A stretch of 64,000 nt of DNA from Anabaena catenula FACHB-362 (lineage in GTDB: Bacteria > Cyanobacteriota > Cyanobacteriia > Cyanobacteriales > Nostocaceae), in assembly GCF_014698735.1 (NCBI RefSeq), contig NZ_JACJTQ010000021.1:40900-104899 (forward strand), given 5' to 3'. Numbering within the stretch: position 1 is the stretch's first letter; each line of letters begins with the position of its first letter. The notes beneath the pieces were generated by a model, which searched no databases, was not told the origin of the DNA, and saw only the letters and a list, made by a program, of their open reading frames with translations. Shown one piece after another: positions 12,222 through 21,226 of the stretch. The translations under genes and the position numbers were made by a program.

Positions 12222-13193
12222 ATGCAAACACACAAACCATCCGTCAGCCTGATTCGGGCTAAATCTTACGCACAAGAGGCTTTAAGAGAATCCTTGGAAA
12301 CCCTGCTAGAACCTTTAGGGGGAATGGCTGCTTTTGTAAAACCAGGAGATCGCGTTTTACTCAAACCCAACTTACTCACAGGTTCTCGTCCTACTAAAGA
12401 GTGTACCACCCGCCCGGAATTAGTTCGCGCCGTTGCTGAAATGGTAATTGCAGTTGGTGGTAAGCCATTTTTAGGAGATAGTCCCGCTTTTGGTAGTGCC
12501 AAAGGTGTAGCAGTCGCAAATGGATTATTACCAATTTTAGAAGAACTGAATTTACCAATTGTCGAATTTCACGGTAAACGTTATCAAACTGTTAACGACA
12601 ATTTTAATCATTTGCTCGTATCTAAAGAAGCAATGGATGCAGATGTGATTATTAACTTACCCAAAGTTAAATCTCATATGCAATTAACCCTAACTTTAGG
12701 AGTAAAAAATCTCTTCGGTTGCGTCCCCGGTAAAATGAAAGCTTGGTGGCACATGGAAGCAGGCAAAGATGCTAACAGATTCGGAGAAATGTTAGTAGAA
12801 ACTGCGAGAACAATTAATCCCGATTTAACTATTTTAGATGGAATTATTGGGCATGAAGGTAATGGACCTAGTGGTGGTGAACCTCGTCAATTAGAGGTTT
12901 TAGCAGCTTCGACAAATGTTTTTGCCTTAGATCGGGCAATGTTGGAAGTTCTCAAAGTTTCACCCGCACAAGTTCCCACTGTTGCCGCTTCCCAAAGGTT
13001 AGGAATTTGTCCCGAATTAAGTGATATTGACTTTCCTAATTTATCCCCAGATTTACTACAAATAGAAGATTGGCAATTACCTGAAAAGTTAATGCCTATC
13101 GACTTTGCCATGCCTCGTGTGATTAAGTCCACATTTAAGCATCTTTACATCCGCTTTATTAAGGAACCAATGAGTGCTTATGGCAAGGGATAA
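12222..13193 (+). CDS. DUF362-family protein
   Basis: 323 residues from the ATG at 12222. An in-frame ATG 22 codons earlier would add a hydrophobic, unrelated segment from AT-rich DNA, so I prefer the internal start before QTHKPSVSLIRAKSY. The body has the DUF362 hallmarks: GDRVLLKPNLL near the N-terminus, PFLGDSPAFGS, DVIINLPKVKSHMQLTLTLGVKNLFGC, and ILDGIIGHEGNGPSGGEPR. Members of this family are often linked to iron-sulfur ferredoxins, but the C-terminal ferredoxin domain seen in some of them is absent here, and the family reaction is not established. A hairpin with a T-run lies 143 bases downstream. Confidence 0.85.
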   Translation: MQTHKPSVSLIRAKSYAQEALRESLETLLEPLGGMAAFVKPGDRVLLKPNLLTGSRPTKECTTRPELVRAVAEMVIAVGGKPFLGDSPAFGSAKGVAVANGLLPILEELNLPIVEFHGKRYQTVNDNFNHLLVSKEAMDADVIINLPKVKSHMQLTLTLGVKNLFGCVPGKMKAWWHMEAGKDANRFGEMLVETARTINPDLTILDGIIGHEGNGPSGGEPRQLEVLAASTNVFALDRAMLEVLKVSPAQVPTVAASQRLGICPELSDIDFPNLSPDLLQIEDWQLPEKLMPIDFAMPRVIKSTFKHLYIRFIKEPMSAYGKG

Positions 13194-14116
13194 AGGTGGA
13201 AATAGATAATACTTTAACCTGCAAATAATCTTTTCTTAATCTCAATAAAATCAGGATAGTAGATAATGATGGCTTGACTATAACCATCTACACAACAAGT
13301 AAGTAGGCTGTGATCACCTCTGATTGCTTAAGCATACCGCCCTAGTACAAAGGCGGTTTTTTCATCGCTTCCTCTTGCTGCAACTGCGATGATTATTTAT
13401 AAACTTTTAATATTGCTAATTGTTTGCTGCAAGCAAATATCTACCATCTAGATGTTATTTATCTACTTATATAGAGATTGACAAAAAAAACCGTAATAAT
13501 CGCTATGCTGGAAAATTTAAATCCAGAAAGACTTTTGGTGAAAATCACTTAATAAAAAGGCGAAACAGCTTCACAGTAACTGATATTTGGCAATGGAGAT
13601 ATTCTATGGAAAAAATATTATTATTCCGATTTTCCGGAATGTATCGATATTTCTGTGTATCTACAGTTGAGAAATTGACAACACCCAAAATGCTTTAAGT
13701 GGGTTTATCTAAATCGATGGTGTATCAAACCTAATAATATCGGCGCAAATACTCTTACCAAAAGCCTTTTCAGATGTTATACTCAAAAAAAGTCATCCCA
13801 ATCAACTCGGTTGATTAAACATCAAATTAAATGGACAAAGTAATTAATAATGCAGTGATAATGATCACAATGTTAACCAACCCTGACATAGATGCAGAAA
13901 TTATCTGCACATATTTAGTCAGCAAATAAAGTATCAAATGTTTGAAACTTAATTTGTAACAAAAATGTCATGTATAAAAACCTAATATGCCACTTTTGAA
14001 ACTGGATGAGATTCTTTAAAGCTACAGAGTTTACAGCAAAAAAATAGCTAAAATAGTATTGAGACTCTCTTTATAGAGAGTGAACCTACAAGTGATATGA
14101 CGAACCACAATTTTGT
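13194..14116. other. Long AT-rich intergenic region
   Basis: Nothing in this 920-base stretch looks like a conserved protein; the 92-codon open frame at 13420-13698 has no ribosome site and low-complexity composition. It contains the terminator-like hairpin listed separately. A second small hairpin, ACTCTCT-TTAT-AGAGAGT at 14064-14081, is 35 bases before the next gene and may lie in its leader. Confidence 0.5.
13336..13362 (+). terminator. Intrinsic terminator, possibly ending a small RNA
   Basis: Stem ACCGCC (13336-13341) and GGCGGT (13352-13357), 10-base loop, followed by a six-T run through 13362. It is 143 bases past the DUF362 stop, so it either ends that transcript or ends a short RNA. 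A TTGACT hexamer at 13274-13279 could be a -35 box for a transcript of roughly 50-60 nt, but no clear -10 box is seen. Confidence 0.6.
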
Positions 14117-14305
14117 ATGAATTCAAATAGCCAGTCTGCCAATTCTTCCGATACATATTCCCAACGTTTGGCAGACATTGTGGGAACTGCGATCGCTCTC
14201 GTAACCCTGATCCTCCCTGTATTTATCATTTCTTACTATTCCTCACCCGATGTTCAGAATAGTCAGCAACAGCTAACCTATTATCTGGACAGAAGTAAAG
14301 AGTGA
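14117..14305 (+). CDS. Small single-pass membrane protein, unknown function
   Basis: 62 residues with a polar Ser/Asn-rich N-terminus, one strong hydrophobic helix (about residues 22-44, IVGTAIALVTLILPVFIISY) and a Gln/Ser-rich polar tail. The layout resembles small conserved cyanobacterial membrane proteins, but I do not recognise a named family. There is no obvious Shine-Dalgarno sequence before the ATG. It lies 193 bases upstream of ppa on the same strand; whether they are cotranscribed is unknown. A coding call is favoured by the clean helix and HIP1-containing, gene-like composition. Confidence 0.68.
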   Translation: MNSNSQSANSSDTYSQRLADIVGTAIALVTLILPVFIISYYSSPDVQNSQQQLTYYLDRSKE

Positions 14306-14498
14306 ATAAGATGTAAAAGCATTCCAACAGTCATATATCATGTACAGCAACTAGATGGTTAATTAATTTAGTATAAAGATACTAAAAAATGGCATGGAAA
14401 TGAATAGCTTGGGCAGAGATCCACAATTGCTCTAAAATTCTACACGGGGAACCAAATTGGGTGTACCCATGATTTACTTTTAGCAGAGGAGTTTTGTT

Positions 14499-15011
14499 GT
14501 GGATTTAACCCTTATTCCTGCCCAACCGAAACCGGGTGTGATCAATGTTCTGATTGAAATTCCTGGCGGGAGTAAAAATAAATACGAATTTGATAAAGAC
14601 TTGCAAGCTTTTGCCTTAGACCGAGTACTTTCATCTTCGGTAAAATACCCTTATGACTACGGCTTTATACCCAACACCTTAGCGGATGATGGCGATCCGC
14701 TCGATGGTATGGTAATAATGGATGAACCGACCTTTCCTGGTTGTGTCATTGCGGCAAGACCAATTGGTTATTTGGAAATGATTGATGGTGGCGATCGTGA
14801 TGAAAAAATTCTTTGTGTTCCCGACAAAGATCCACGCTACGCCCATGTAAGATCATTGAAAGACTTGCCTCCCCACCGTCTAGATGAAATTGCCGAATTT
14901 TTCCGCACTTATAAAAATTTGGAAAAAAAGGTGACAGAAATACTCGGTTGGCAGGATGTAGAGAGGGTTGCACCCTTAGTAGAGAAGTTTATCAAAGCTG
15001 CTAAAAAATAG
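14499..15011 (+). CDS. ppa: Inorganic pyrophosphatase
   Basis: 170 residues, the usual length of a bacterial family I soluble pyrophosphatase, which hydrolyses pyrophosphate to two phosphates and pulls biosynthetic reactions forward. Signatures are [15 protein letters not shown] near the N-terminus, [24 protein letters not shown] (containing the DGDPLD metal-binding core) and [12 protein letters not shown]. The start is GTG at 14499, chosen because AGGAG at 14487-14491 sits seven bases before it and the family N-terminus ([22 protein letters not shown]) begins there. A spacer hairpin separates it from panD. Confidence 0.96.
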   Translation: MDLTLIPAQPKPGVINVLIEIPGGSKNKYEFDKDLQAFALDRVLSSSVKYPYDYGFIPNTLADDGDPLDGMVIMDEPTFPGCVIAARPIGYLEMIDGGDRDEKILCVPDKDPRYAHVRSLKDLPPHRLDEIAEFFRTYKNLEKKVTEILGWQDVERVAPLVEKFIKAAKK

Positions 15012-15037
15012 ATGATTGGTAATGTGTAATAAGTGAT

Positions 15038-15068
15038 GGGTAATGGGTATAATAAATACCAATTACCC
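15038..15068. repeat. Hairpin from the GGGTAATGGGTAT spacer repeat
   Basis: GGGTAATGGGTAT and its near-complement ATACCAATTACCC face each other across about five bases, between ppa and panD. The same GGTAATTGGTGATTGG-type repeat family occurs at about 21025, 25900 and 46540. There is no T-run, so it is a hairpin repeat and not a clear terminator. Confidence 0.6.
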
Positions 15069-15151
15069 ATGACAAAACTGAAAAAAACTACCAACAACCC
15101 TCTCACCAGACTAAAACCACTCTCACTTGTTGCAGAAAAACCCAAACCGAA

Positions 15152-15535
15152 ATGCAGCGCACTCTCCTTTTGGCTAAGATTCATAACTGTACCCTCACGG
15201 CAGCAAATATCAACTACGTGGGTAGTATCAGCATTGATGAAGTACTTTTAGATAAAGCTGGTATTTTACCTTATGAGCAAGTACAAGTAGTGAATAATGC
15301 TAATGGTCAGCGTTTTATTACTTACGCAATTCCTGCTACCGCTAATTCAGGAGCCATTCAATTAAATGGAGCAGCCGCACGTTTAGGCATTATTGGCGAT
15401 CGCTTGATTATAATGACTTACGGGCAGTTTACACTGGAAGAGTTAAAACATTACTCTCCTACGGTTGTCATTGTGGACGAAAAAAACCGGATGCTGGAAG
15501 TACGAAACTACGATGACCTGCTCAGTAAGCTCTAA
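15152..15535 (+). CDS. panD: Aspartate 1-decarboxylase
   Basis: 127 residues, matching the small pyruvoyl-dependent enzyme that makes beta-alanine from aspartate for pantothenate and CoA. The start [20 protein letters not shown] is canonical, including the catalytic-region Lys9 and His11. The self-processing site is Gly24-Ser25 in YVGSI, where cleavage turns Ser25 into the pyruvoyl group. NGAAARLG and [10 protein letters not shown] are the conserved later blocks. It lies 140 bases after ppa and 11 bases before the metallo-beta-lactamase-like gene, so it is probably cotranscribed with the latter. Confidence 0.96.
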   Translation: MQRTLLLAKIHNCTLTAANINYVGSISIDEVLLDKAGILPYEQVQVVNNANGQRFITYAIPATANSGAIQLNGAAARLGIIGDRLIIMTYGQFTLEELKHYSPTVVIVDEKNRMLEVRNYDDLLSKL

Positions 15536-15546
15536 TTTCAAGAAAA

Positions 15547-16449
15547 ATGTCAAATTTTGAGCTGTCTGATTCCCAAAGCTACGTCAATGAAGAATTAACT
15601 CCCACGCTAAATAACCTTGCTGGGGAGTTTTGGGTTAAATTTTGGGGTGTACGCGGTTTAATTGCTACCCCAAACAGTCATACCTGCGGCTATGGTAGTA
15701 ATACTGCTTGTGTCGAAATAAATATAGCAGGACAACGCTTGATTTTTGATGGAGGTACTGGTTTACGGGTTCTAGGTAAAACTTGGCAACATCTGCAAGA
15801 GCCTCTAGAAGCTCATTTATTTTTTACTAACTCCCAATCAAATCGCATCCAAGGATTTCCCTTTTTTGCTCCTGCATTTATTACAGGCAACTGCTTCCAT
15901 ATTTATGGAACAGCGGCCTCAAATGGTGCATCAATCAAACAATGTCTGTGCGATCAGATGCTCCAACCGCACTTTCCTTACCCTTTACAAGTGATGCAGT
16001 CAGAGTTGCTTTTTCATCATTTGACTCCTGGTAATACAGTGGAGTTAGGTGATGTAAAAATTACAACAGCATTAATTAATAGAAATCAGCGGTCTATTGG
16101 CTACCTGGTCAGTTGGGGAGATCAAAGCATGGCCTACGTGACTGATTTACATCAGAGTCTTGATTTAGAAGAGCAAGAGCAGATTCTAAAAATCATTAAA
16201 GGTGTTGATTTACTAGTTACCAATGCTACCTATACGCCTCCAACTAATAAAAACCATGAATATGCTGAATTACTATGGAAAACTCCAGTTGATTTAGCTC
16301 AAAGTGCTGGTGTGCAAAGGTTAGTAATCTCACACCATCATCCAGACGACGATGATGTTTTTCTTGACCAAATTCAAAACAAACTGAAGTCTACATTTCC
16401 TAATGTATTACTAGCTTGTGAAGGTATGGTATTGCCTGTGAGTAAGTAA
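15547..16449 (+). CDS. Metallo-beta-lactamase-fold protein with a lost metal-binding motif
   Basis: 300 residues. The fold is recognisable from FWGVRGLIATPNSHTCGYGSNT, LIFDGGTGLRVLG, RIQGFPFFAPAF, SIGYLVSWGD, YVTDLHQ and LVISHHHPDDDD. In active relatives the segment before IQGFPFF reads THTHWDH, the HxHxDH zinc motif. Here residues 94-100 are TNSQSNR, so both His and the Asp-His pair are missing. The late His cluster (about 258-260) is kept. The protein is most likely a non-catalytic or altered binding protein rather than a hydrolase. The frame is intact and its codon use looks normal, so it is probably not a fresh pseudogene. It directly follows panD (11-base gap) and probably shares its transcript. 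Confidence 0.85.
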   Translation: MSNFELSDSQSYVNEELTPTLNNLAGEFWVKFWGVRGLIATPNSHTCGYGSNTACVEINIAGQRLIFDGGTGLRVLGKTWQHLQEPLEAHLFFTNSQSNRIQGFPFFAPAFITGNCFHIYGTAASNGASIKQCLCDQMLQPHFPYPLQVMQSELLFHHLTPGNTVELGDVKITTALINRNQRSIGYLVSWGDQSMAYVTDLHQSLDLEEQEQILKIIKGVDLLVTNATYTPPTNKNHEYAELLWKTPVDLAQSAGVQRLVISHHHPDDDDVFLDQIQNKLKSTFPNVLLACEGMVLPVSK

Positions 16450-16456
16450 CTTCCAG

Positions 16457-17497
16457 TTACCTGAATTCAATCTTCAGTTCTTGAAGTTTAGCAGCTACTG
16501 CTCCACTGCTAAATAATTCTGTGGCTTTGGCTATCCCAGCTTGTACATCTGGAGAAAAGCCACTGCGCCATAGATAAAAACCACCATTCCATAAGGCTGT
16601 TTGCATGAGTTCACTTACTTGACCAGCCAAAACTGATTGCATATCCTTGATTAATTCTTCTGTAGTGGTAAGGGGAACATTTTTGGTAGTAAAACCGTAT
16701 TCACGAGGTACAAGGTGTAGCCGTTCTAATTCTGGGGATGTTGTTGGTGAAGATAATCCAATGATTGCTGTGCGATCGCGCGGTAAGTCACAACTGCCTT
16801 CTAATCCCTTGACAAAGGTAAATTTTGTTACCCCTCTTAACCCCAAAGCCACTTGAAACATCGCTTCTGTGGGTGGGTGAACAAAGCCAGCAATGATGTG
16901 AGCATCCCCAGCATAGGGACACCAAATTAACTCCATTGTCGCTAATGGTGGACGTTTACCAAGTTGATCGCGGTATTCCCATAAAGTTTGATTTAAAGGG
17001 AAATGCTTTGGTGTGTAAACAAAGCCAATTCCTGTTTTCTCAAAAACTTGCTGGGTTTGTTCCAGTGGTAAACCAGTCCAATCTACTCCTAAACCTTGCC
17101 AAATCTCTATTAAAGGTAAACCATATTTTGTTGGTAAGCGGTTTCCTCCATGCATAATTACCGGTTGTCCCACAGCAGCCAATAATAAAGCCGTAATAAT
17201 ATTAATTGGCGCGGTGCGAGTTCTGCCATCATAGGGTATACCTAAAACGATCACAGGTTGTGCTATTGGTTGCAACTTAGGTCCGAGTTCATAGTAAGCA
17301 TCCAACATCCCCGCTAACTCTTCACCTGTGGGACGTTTGATACGGTGAGCAATCAAAAATGCGCCGATTTGGGCTGGTGTCGCTTCACCTAATAACATCA
17401 TCTTTGTCGCAGTAGCCGCTTCAGCACGAGTTAAATTCTCGGATGTATGACTTCCACTACCTACTTTTTGGATAAATTCTCTAAATATATTACTCAT
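16457..17497 (-). CDS. Anthranilate phosphoribosyltransferase-like protein (TrpD2/YbiB type)
   Basis: 346 residues with the two-domain architecture of the TrpD superfamily: an N-terminal helical domain (LTRAEAATATKMMLLGEATPAQIGAFL, RIKRPTGEELAGMLDA) and a glycosyltransferase domain with a YDGRTRTAPIN block and VIMHGGNR. True TrpD has GTGGD and KHGNR motifs; here they are replaced by IPYDGR and MHGGNR, so it is better placed with TrpD-like proteins of unknown substrate, some of which bind nucleic acid. It converges with the metallo-beta-lactamase-like gene, with seven bases between the two stops. A role in tryptophan synthesis is unlikely. Confidence 0.82.
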   Translation of the reverse strand: MSNIFREFIQKVGSGSHTSENLTRAEAATATKMMLLGEATPAQIGAFLIAHRIKRPTGEELAGMLDAYYELGPKLQPIAQPVIVLGIPYDGRTRTAPINIITALLLAAVGQPVIMHGGNRLPTKYGLPLIEIWQGLGVDWTGLPLEQTQQVFEKTGIGFVYTPKHFPLNQTLWEYRDQLGKRPPLATMELIWCPYAGDAHIIAGFVHPPTEAMFQVALGLRGVTKFTFVKGLEGSCDLPRDRTAIIGLSSPTTSPELERLHLVPREYGFTTKNVPLTTTEELIKDMQSVLAGQVSELMQTALWNGGFYLWRSGFSPDVQAGIAKATELFSSGAVAAKLQELKIEFR

Positions 17498-17641
17498 TGA
17501 TCAATTCTCATTAGTGATTAAGTTTCTCAGCTAAGGTAATCTAGGACGATTCCTGACTCCAAAAATGGGTTCTTGAATTCTTGTTAATAATTTCGTTAAA
17601 ATAGGATATTTACTAAAAAATTGTAAATCACACACAACATA

Positions 17642-18682
17642 ATGAATTTTAATTTAGAACAGTTTGCCAGTGATAACTACTCTGGAATTTGTCCAGAAGC
17701 ATGGGAATACACACTGCAAGCAAACCAAGGTAGCGCACCTGCCTATGGCAATGATCAATGGACTCAAAAAGCCTCAGATAAGTTTCGAGAGTTATTTGAA
17801 ATAGATTGCGAAGTCTTTTTTGTCTTTAATGGCACTGCTGCAAATTCGTTATCATTAGCAGCTTTATGTCAGTCTTATCATAGTATCATCTGTCATGAAA
17901 ATGCACATATTGAAACTAGCGAATGTGGAGCGCCAGAATTTATTTCTAATGGTTCTAAACTTCTCCTTGCTCCAGGCGAAAATGGCAAATTAACAACAGC
18001 ATCAATAGAAGCTTTATTATTAGGTAAGCGAACCGATATTCACTATCCTAAACGTAAAGTCATTAGCCTAACTCAAGCAACAGAATTAGGGACTTTATAT
18101 TCTCTAGATGAACTGGCTGCTATTAAAGCATTGGCAGAAAAACATGATTTAAAAATTCACATGGATGGCGCACGCTTTGCGAATGCAGTAGTTTCCATGA
18201 ATAAAAGCCCTGCGGAAATTACTTGGAAAAGTGGCATAGATGTTTTGTGTTTTTGCGGCTCAAAAAATGGCATGGCATTAGGGGAAGCAGTCATTTTTTT
18301 TAATAAAGAATTAGCAGAAGATTTTGCCTATCGCTGCAAACAAGCTGGGCAACTTGCTTCAAAAATGCGATTTATTTCGGCTCCTTGGCTGGGTTTATTA
18401 GAAACAGGTGCTTGGTTAAAAAATGCCCGTCATGCTAATCAATGTGCTGAATATTTAGAGAATGAATTGTTAAAAATAGCAGGGATTGAAATCATGTTCC
18501 CTAGAGAAGTTAATGCTGTTTATGCAAATTTGCCAGAAAGAGTAGTTACCAGCTTACGAGCGAAAAATTGGCTATTTTACAGTTTTCTTGGTGTTGGAGG
18601 TGTGAGATTAATGTGTTCTTGGAATACAACCCATGCCAGAATTGATGAATTCATCCAAGATATTAAGCAAGCAATTGTTTAG
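17642..18682 (+). CDS. ltaE: Threonine aldolase-family PLP enzyme
   Basis: 346 residues, the usual length of low-specificity L-threonine aldolases, which split threonine or allo-threonine to glycine and acetaldehyde. Blocks seen are NDQWTQKASDKFRELF, VFNGTAANSLSL (PLP phosphate contact), HENAHIETSECGAPEFI, KIHMDGARFANA with the PLP-binding Asp, and CFCGSKNGMALGEAV with the Schiff-base Lys. The family match is firm; preference for L- or allo-threonine, or a beta-eliminating relative, cannot be told from sequence. It is divergent from the TrpD-like gene and 92 bases upstream of the AhpD-like gene. Confidence 0.88.
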   Translation: MNFNLEQFASDNYSGICPEAWEYTLQANQGSAPAYGNDQWTQKASDKFRELFEIDCEVFFVFNGTAANSLSLAALCQSYHSIICHENAHIETSECGAPEFISNGSKLLLAPGENGKLTTASIEALLLGKRTDIHYPKRKVISLTQATELGTLYSLDELAAIKALAEKHDLKIHMDGARFANAVVSMNKSPAEITWKSGIDVLCFCGSKNGMALGEAVIFFNKELAEDFAYRCKQAGQLASKMRFISAPWLGLLETGAWLKNARHANQCAEYLENELLKIAGIEIMFPREVNAVYANLPERVVTSLRAKNWLFYSFLGVGGVRLMCSWNTTHARIDEFIQDIKQAIV

Positions 18683-18774
18683 GATATTAATATTTTACAC
18701 AATACTGTAAAATAGTTTTATATTTCTTCCTTGGGAAATATTTAAGATTCGCTGATTTTCACTTACTTAACATT

Positions 18775-19167
18775 ATGACCAACCTCATCGAATATGAAGA
18801 TGCCAGCGACGAAGTACGCGCAGTTTATGATGATATCCGCATTACTCGTCAAACTGACTATATCAACAACTTTTGGAAAGCCTTAGCTAATCATCCCCCC
18901 ACTTTGCGGCGCACCTGGGAAACACTTAAAGAAGTGATGGCGAGTCCTGGTGAAATAGATCCATTAGTGAGAGAATTAATTTACATTGCTGTCAGCGTTA
19001 CAAATGGCTGTGAATATTGTATTAGCTCACACACCGCAGCAGCCCGTGCTAAAGGTATGAGTGATCAAGTATTTGGTGAACTGATGGCAATTACAGGAGC
19101 AGCGAATATGACAAATAGGCTTGCTAATGGCTATCAGATTCCTGTTGACGAGCAATTCAAGAGGTAG
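18775..19167 (+). CDS. AhpD-like carboxymuconolactone decarboxylase-family protein
   Basis: 130 residues. The motif VTNGCEYCISSHTAAARAKG has the CxxC pair and downstream His of the AhpD/CMD fold, with the conserved Glu within REL.Y. upstream and GMSDQVFGELMAI after it. Such proteins are small helical peroxidases or thiol-disulfide reductases; those with CxxC usually reduce peroxides with a thiol partner. The exact substrate is unknown. The neighbouring GST on the opposite strand points to thiol or oxidative chemistry, though the link is only by position. Confidence 0.87.
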   Translation: MTNLIEYEDASDEVRAVYDDIRITRQTDYINNFWKALANHPPTLRRTWETLKEVMASPGEIDPLVRELIYIAVSVTNGCEYCISSHTAAARAKGMSDQVFGELMAITGAANMTNRLANGYQIPVDEQFKR

Positions 19168-19186
19168 AATTTTTGATAAAATCTGA

Positions 19187-19885
19187 TTACAGCTTCACAC
19201 TATTAGCAGATTGATTAAATAACAAATCTCGTGATTGTTCGGGGCTGATTTGCTGATTTTTGAAAGCCTCGGCTTTTTCATAAGCTCGAATAGTTGCTGG
19301 ACGGGCTTTAATTGCTTCAAACCAGCGTTGTATGTGAGGAAAATCTTCCAGCTTTTGACTTTGTCGTTCGTAAGGTACAATCCAGGGATAGCTGGCAATA
19401 TCAGCAATGGAATAATCCCCAGCAATGAATTCGCGATCGCTCAATCGTTTATTTAAAACAGCATATAATCGTCCTGTTTCATTGACATAGCGATTAATGG
19501 CGTAATCAATTTTTTCCGGGGCATATTGGCTAAAATGATGGTTTTGCCCAGCCATTGGCCCCAATCCCCCCATCTGCCAAAATAGCCATTGCAGAACCTC
19601 TACACGACCGCGAATATCTGTTGGCATTAACTTTCCAGTTTTTTGTGCCAAATACTCTAGAATTGCTCCAGACTCAAAAATAGAAATAGGTTCACCACCA
19701 TCACTAGGTTGGTGATCAATAATTGCAGGAATGCGATTATTGGGGGAAATCTTCAGAAACTCCGGTTTAAACTGATCTCCTGCACCAATATTAATAGGAA
19801 TGACGTTATAGGGAAGTCCAACTTCCTCCAGAAATATTGTAATTTTATGGCCGTTGGGGGTAGTCCAATAGTAAAGGTCAATCAT
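19187..19885 (-). CDS. Glutathione S-transferase, YfcG/Ure2-like
   Basis: 232 residues. The N-terminal thioredoxin-like half begins IDLYYWTTPNGHKITIFLEEVGLPY, with Thr-Pro-Asn at the active-site turn as in the YfcG/Ure2 (Nu) group; INIGAGDQFKPEFLKISPNNRIPAI and GAILEYLAQKTG are conserved there. The C-terminal helical half has the FIAGDYSIADIASYPWI N-capping motif. Nu-class enzymes have disulfide-bond reductase or peroxidase activity with glutathione rather than classical conjugation. It is convergent with the AhpD-like gene. A LysR regulator lies 61 bases upstream on the same strand and might control it. Confidence 0.9.
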   Translation of the reverse strand: MIDLYYWTTPNGHKITIFLEEVGLPYNVIPINIGAGDQFKPEFLKISPNNRIPAIIDHQPSDGGEPISIFESGAILEYLAQKTGKLMPTDIRGRVEVLQWLFWQMGGLGPMAGQNHHFSQYAPEKIDYAINRYVNETGRLYAVLNKRLSDREFIAGDYSIADIASYPWIVPYERQSQKLEDFPHIQRWFEAIKARPATIRAYEKAEAFKNQQISPEQSRDLLFNQSANSVKL

Positions 19886-19946
19886 AGATGTATTTCCTAG
19901 TAGATACAGCAGTCAGGTTAATGAGGAATTTTCCCCAAATTCCAAA

Positions 19947-20888
19947 TTAAGAAACAGAACGTTGTTGGTTAAGTTGTAAATGAATATTATCCTTGACGAG
20001 TTGCCAAAAGTGTTGAATGGGGGGAATCTGAAGACGGTCTTGAGTTGTTACCATGACTACGCGACGAGTTAAACTCGAATTATCAGCTAAATTACTATTA
20101 TTGGCTAGGGGACGAACTGCAAGAGTAGGATCATATCTGGCTTCTATTAATGCTGAATGGGGAAGTAATGCAATCAGTTCTCCTTGACGAACTACTCCCC
20201 GAAAAGCATCTAAAGTATTTACTTCCAAAGCTGCTTGAAGTTTAGCTTCCATCTGTTCAAATCGATCTTGAATTAGACGTTGCATTCCATAACCATCTTT
20301 AAATACTACTTGGGGATAACGAATTAACTCCAACCAAGGGATAGATTCATAGCCAGCTAGGGGATGATTTGCTGCGGTTAAGACTTCTATAGGTTCATCA
20401 TATAGCACTTCTACCGCCATTTCTTTGCCAGAGATTAAAAAGCGATTGTGCATGACAATTGCTAAATCGACTAAACCATCTTTGAGGACTTTGAGAGAGC
20501 GATCGCTTCCTAATGATGTTACCCTCAATTGTACTTCTGGATAATCATGACAAAACTTTTGTAACACTGGCGGTAAGTAAGAAGCACAGACAGAATGAAT
20601 CGCTGCAATACATAGTTCTGGTTGCTTTCCCCCCATTAAATCCGTTAACTCTTGTGTAGCAGATTCCCATTCTTGGCAAATTTTGCGGACACGGGGAAGT
20701 AAACGTTCACCCCCTAACGTTAATTTGGCATGGGTACTGCGATGAAATAGTTCTATTCCTAAGTCTGCTTCTAATCCCTGAATTTGCCTACTGATAGTGG
20801 ATTGAGTAACACCACATTTTGTTGCAGCTTGTTGAAAGCTACCAGTTTGAGCGATCGCCAAAAAGGCTTGCAACTGCTCTAGACGCAT
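19947..20888 (-). CDS. LysR-type transcriptional regulator
   Basis: 313 residues. The N-terminal winged helix (about 1-62) reads MRLEQLQAFLAIAQTGSFQQAATKCGVTQSTISRQI and LGIELFHRS, the standard LysR HTH. It is followed by the linker helix and a two-lobed periplasmic-binding-like effector domain (about 90-295). It is distinct from CbbR/NtcB-type regulators by position only; the ligand cannot be inferred. Being directly upstream of the GST gene on the same strand makes these two a likely unit. It is divergent from the two-partner secretion genes. Confidence 0.9.
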   Translation of the reverse strand: MRLEQLQAFLAIAQTGSFQQAATKCGVTQSTISRQIQGLEADLGIELFHRSTHAKLTLGGERLLPRVRKICQEWESATQELTDLMGGKQPELCIAAIHSVCASYLPPVLQKFCHDYPEVQLRVTSLGSDRSLKVLKDGLVDLAIVMHNRFLISGKEMAVEVLYDEPIEVLTAANHPLAGYESIPWLELIRYPQVVFKDGYGMQRLIQDRFEQMEAKLQAALEVNTLDAFRGVVRQGELIALLPHSALIEARYDPTLAVRPLANNSNLADNSSLTRRVVMVTTQDRLQIPPIQHFWQLVKDNIHLQLNQQRSVS

Positions 20889-21226
20889 TTTGATTTAGCC
20901 TGAGTATAAATTTATTACTTTCACTAATTTAACGGGTTTATCTGTATAATTTGAATTTAATTTAATTAGCTGTTCAGTATTAATTTACATAATTGCATTA
21001 GCATAAATACTTGTTAATACTGAATTGATGGGTGATGGGTAATTGGTGATTGGTAAGTAGGTTGGCGTTAAAAATTGTCGTTGGGATAAGGCAGGGGGCA
21101 GGGGGCAGGGAGCAGGGGGAAAAAGGGTTTTAGCCTTGTTTACTTTTCTTTACACAGTTTAGTTTTATTCTGCCTACCTACTTAAGAGTTTTCTTCTTGA
21201 ATTTTGTACCCCTCGGAGGGTCTATT
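20889..21226. other. Divergent intergenic region with two spacer repeats
   Basis: Between the LysR gene and tpsB. Bases 21027-21060 carry the GATGGGTAATTGGTGATTGG-type repeat and 21092-21119 the GGGGGCAGGGGGCAG heptamer run. A TATAAT-like AT-rich stretch is present near 20940-20960, but I cannot assign a promoter with confidence. Confidence 0.5.

Noticed and set aside
13420..13698. 92-codon plus-strand open frame
   Set aside because: AT-rich, no ribosome site, no recognisable domain; the composition matches surrounding non-coding DNA.
21197..21226. TTG at 21197 as the tpsB start
   Set aside because: It has no ribosome site; GGAGG at 21215-21219 is correctly spaced for the TTG at 21227.
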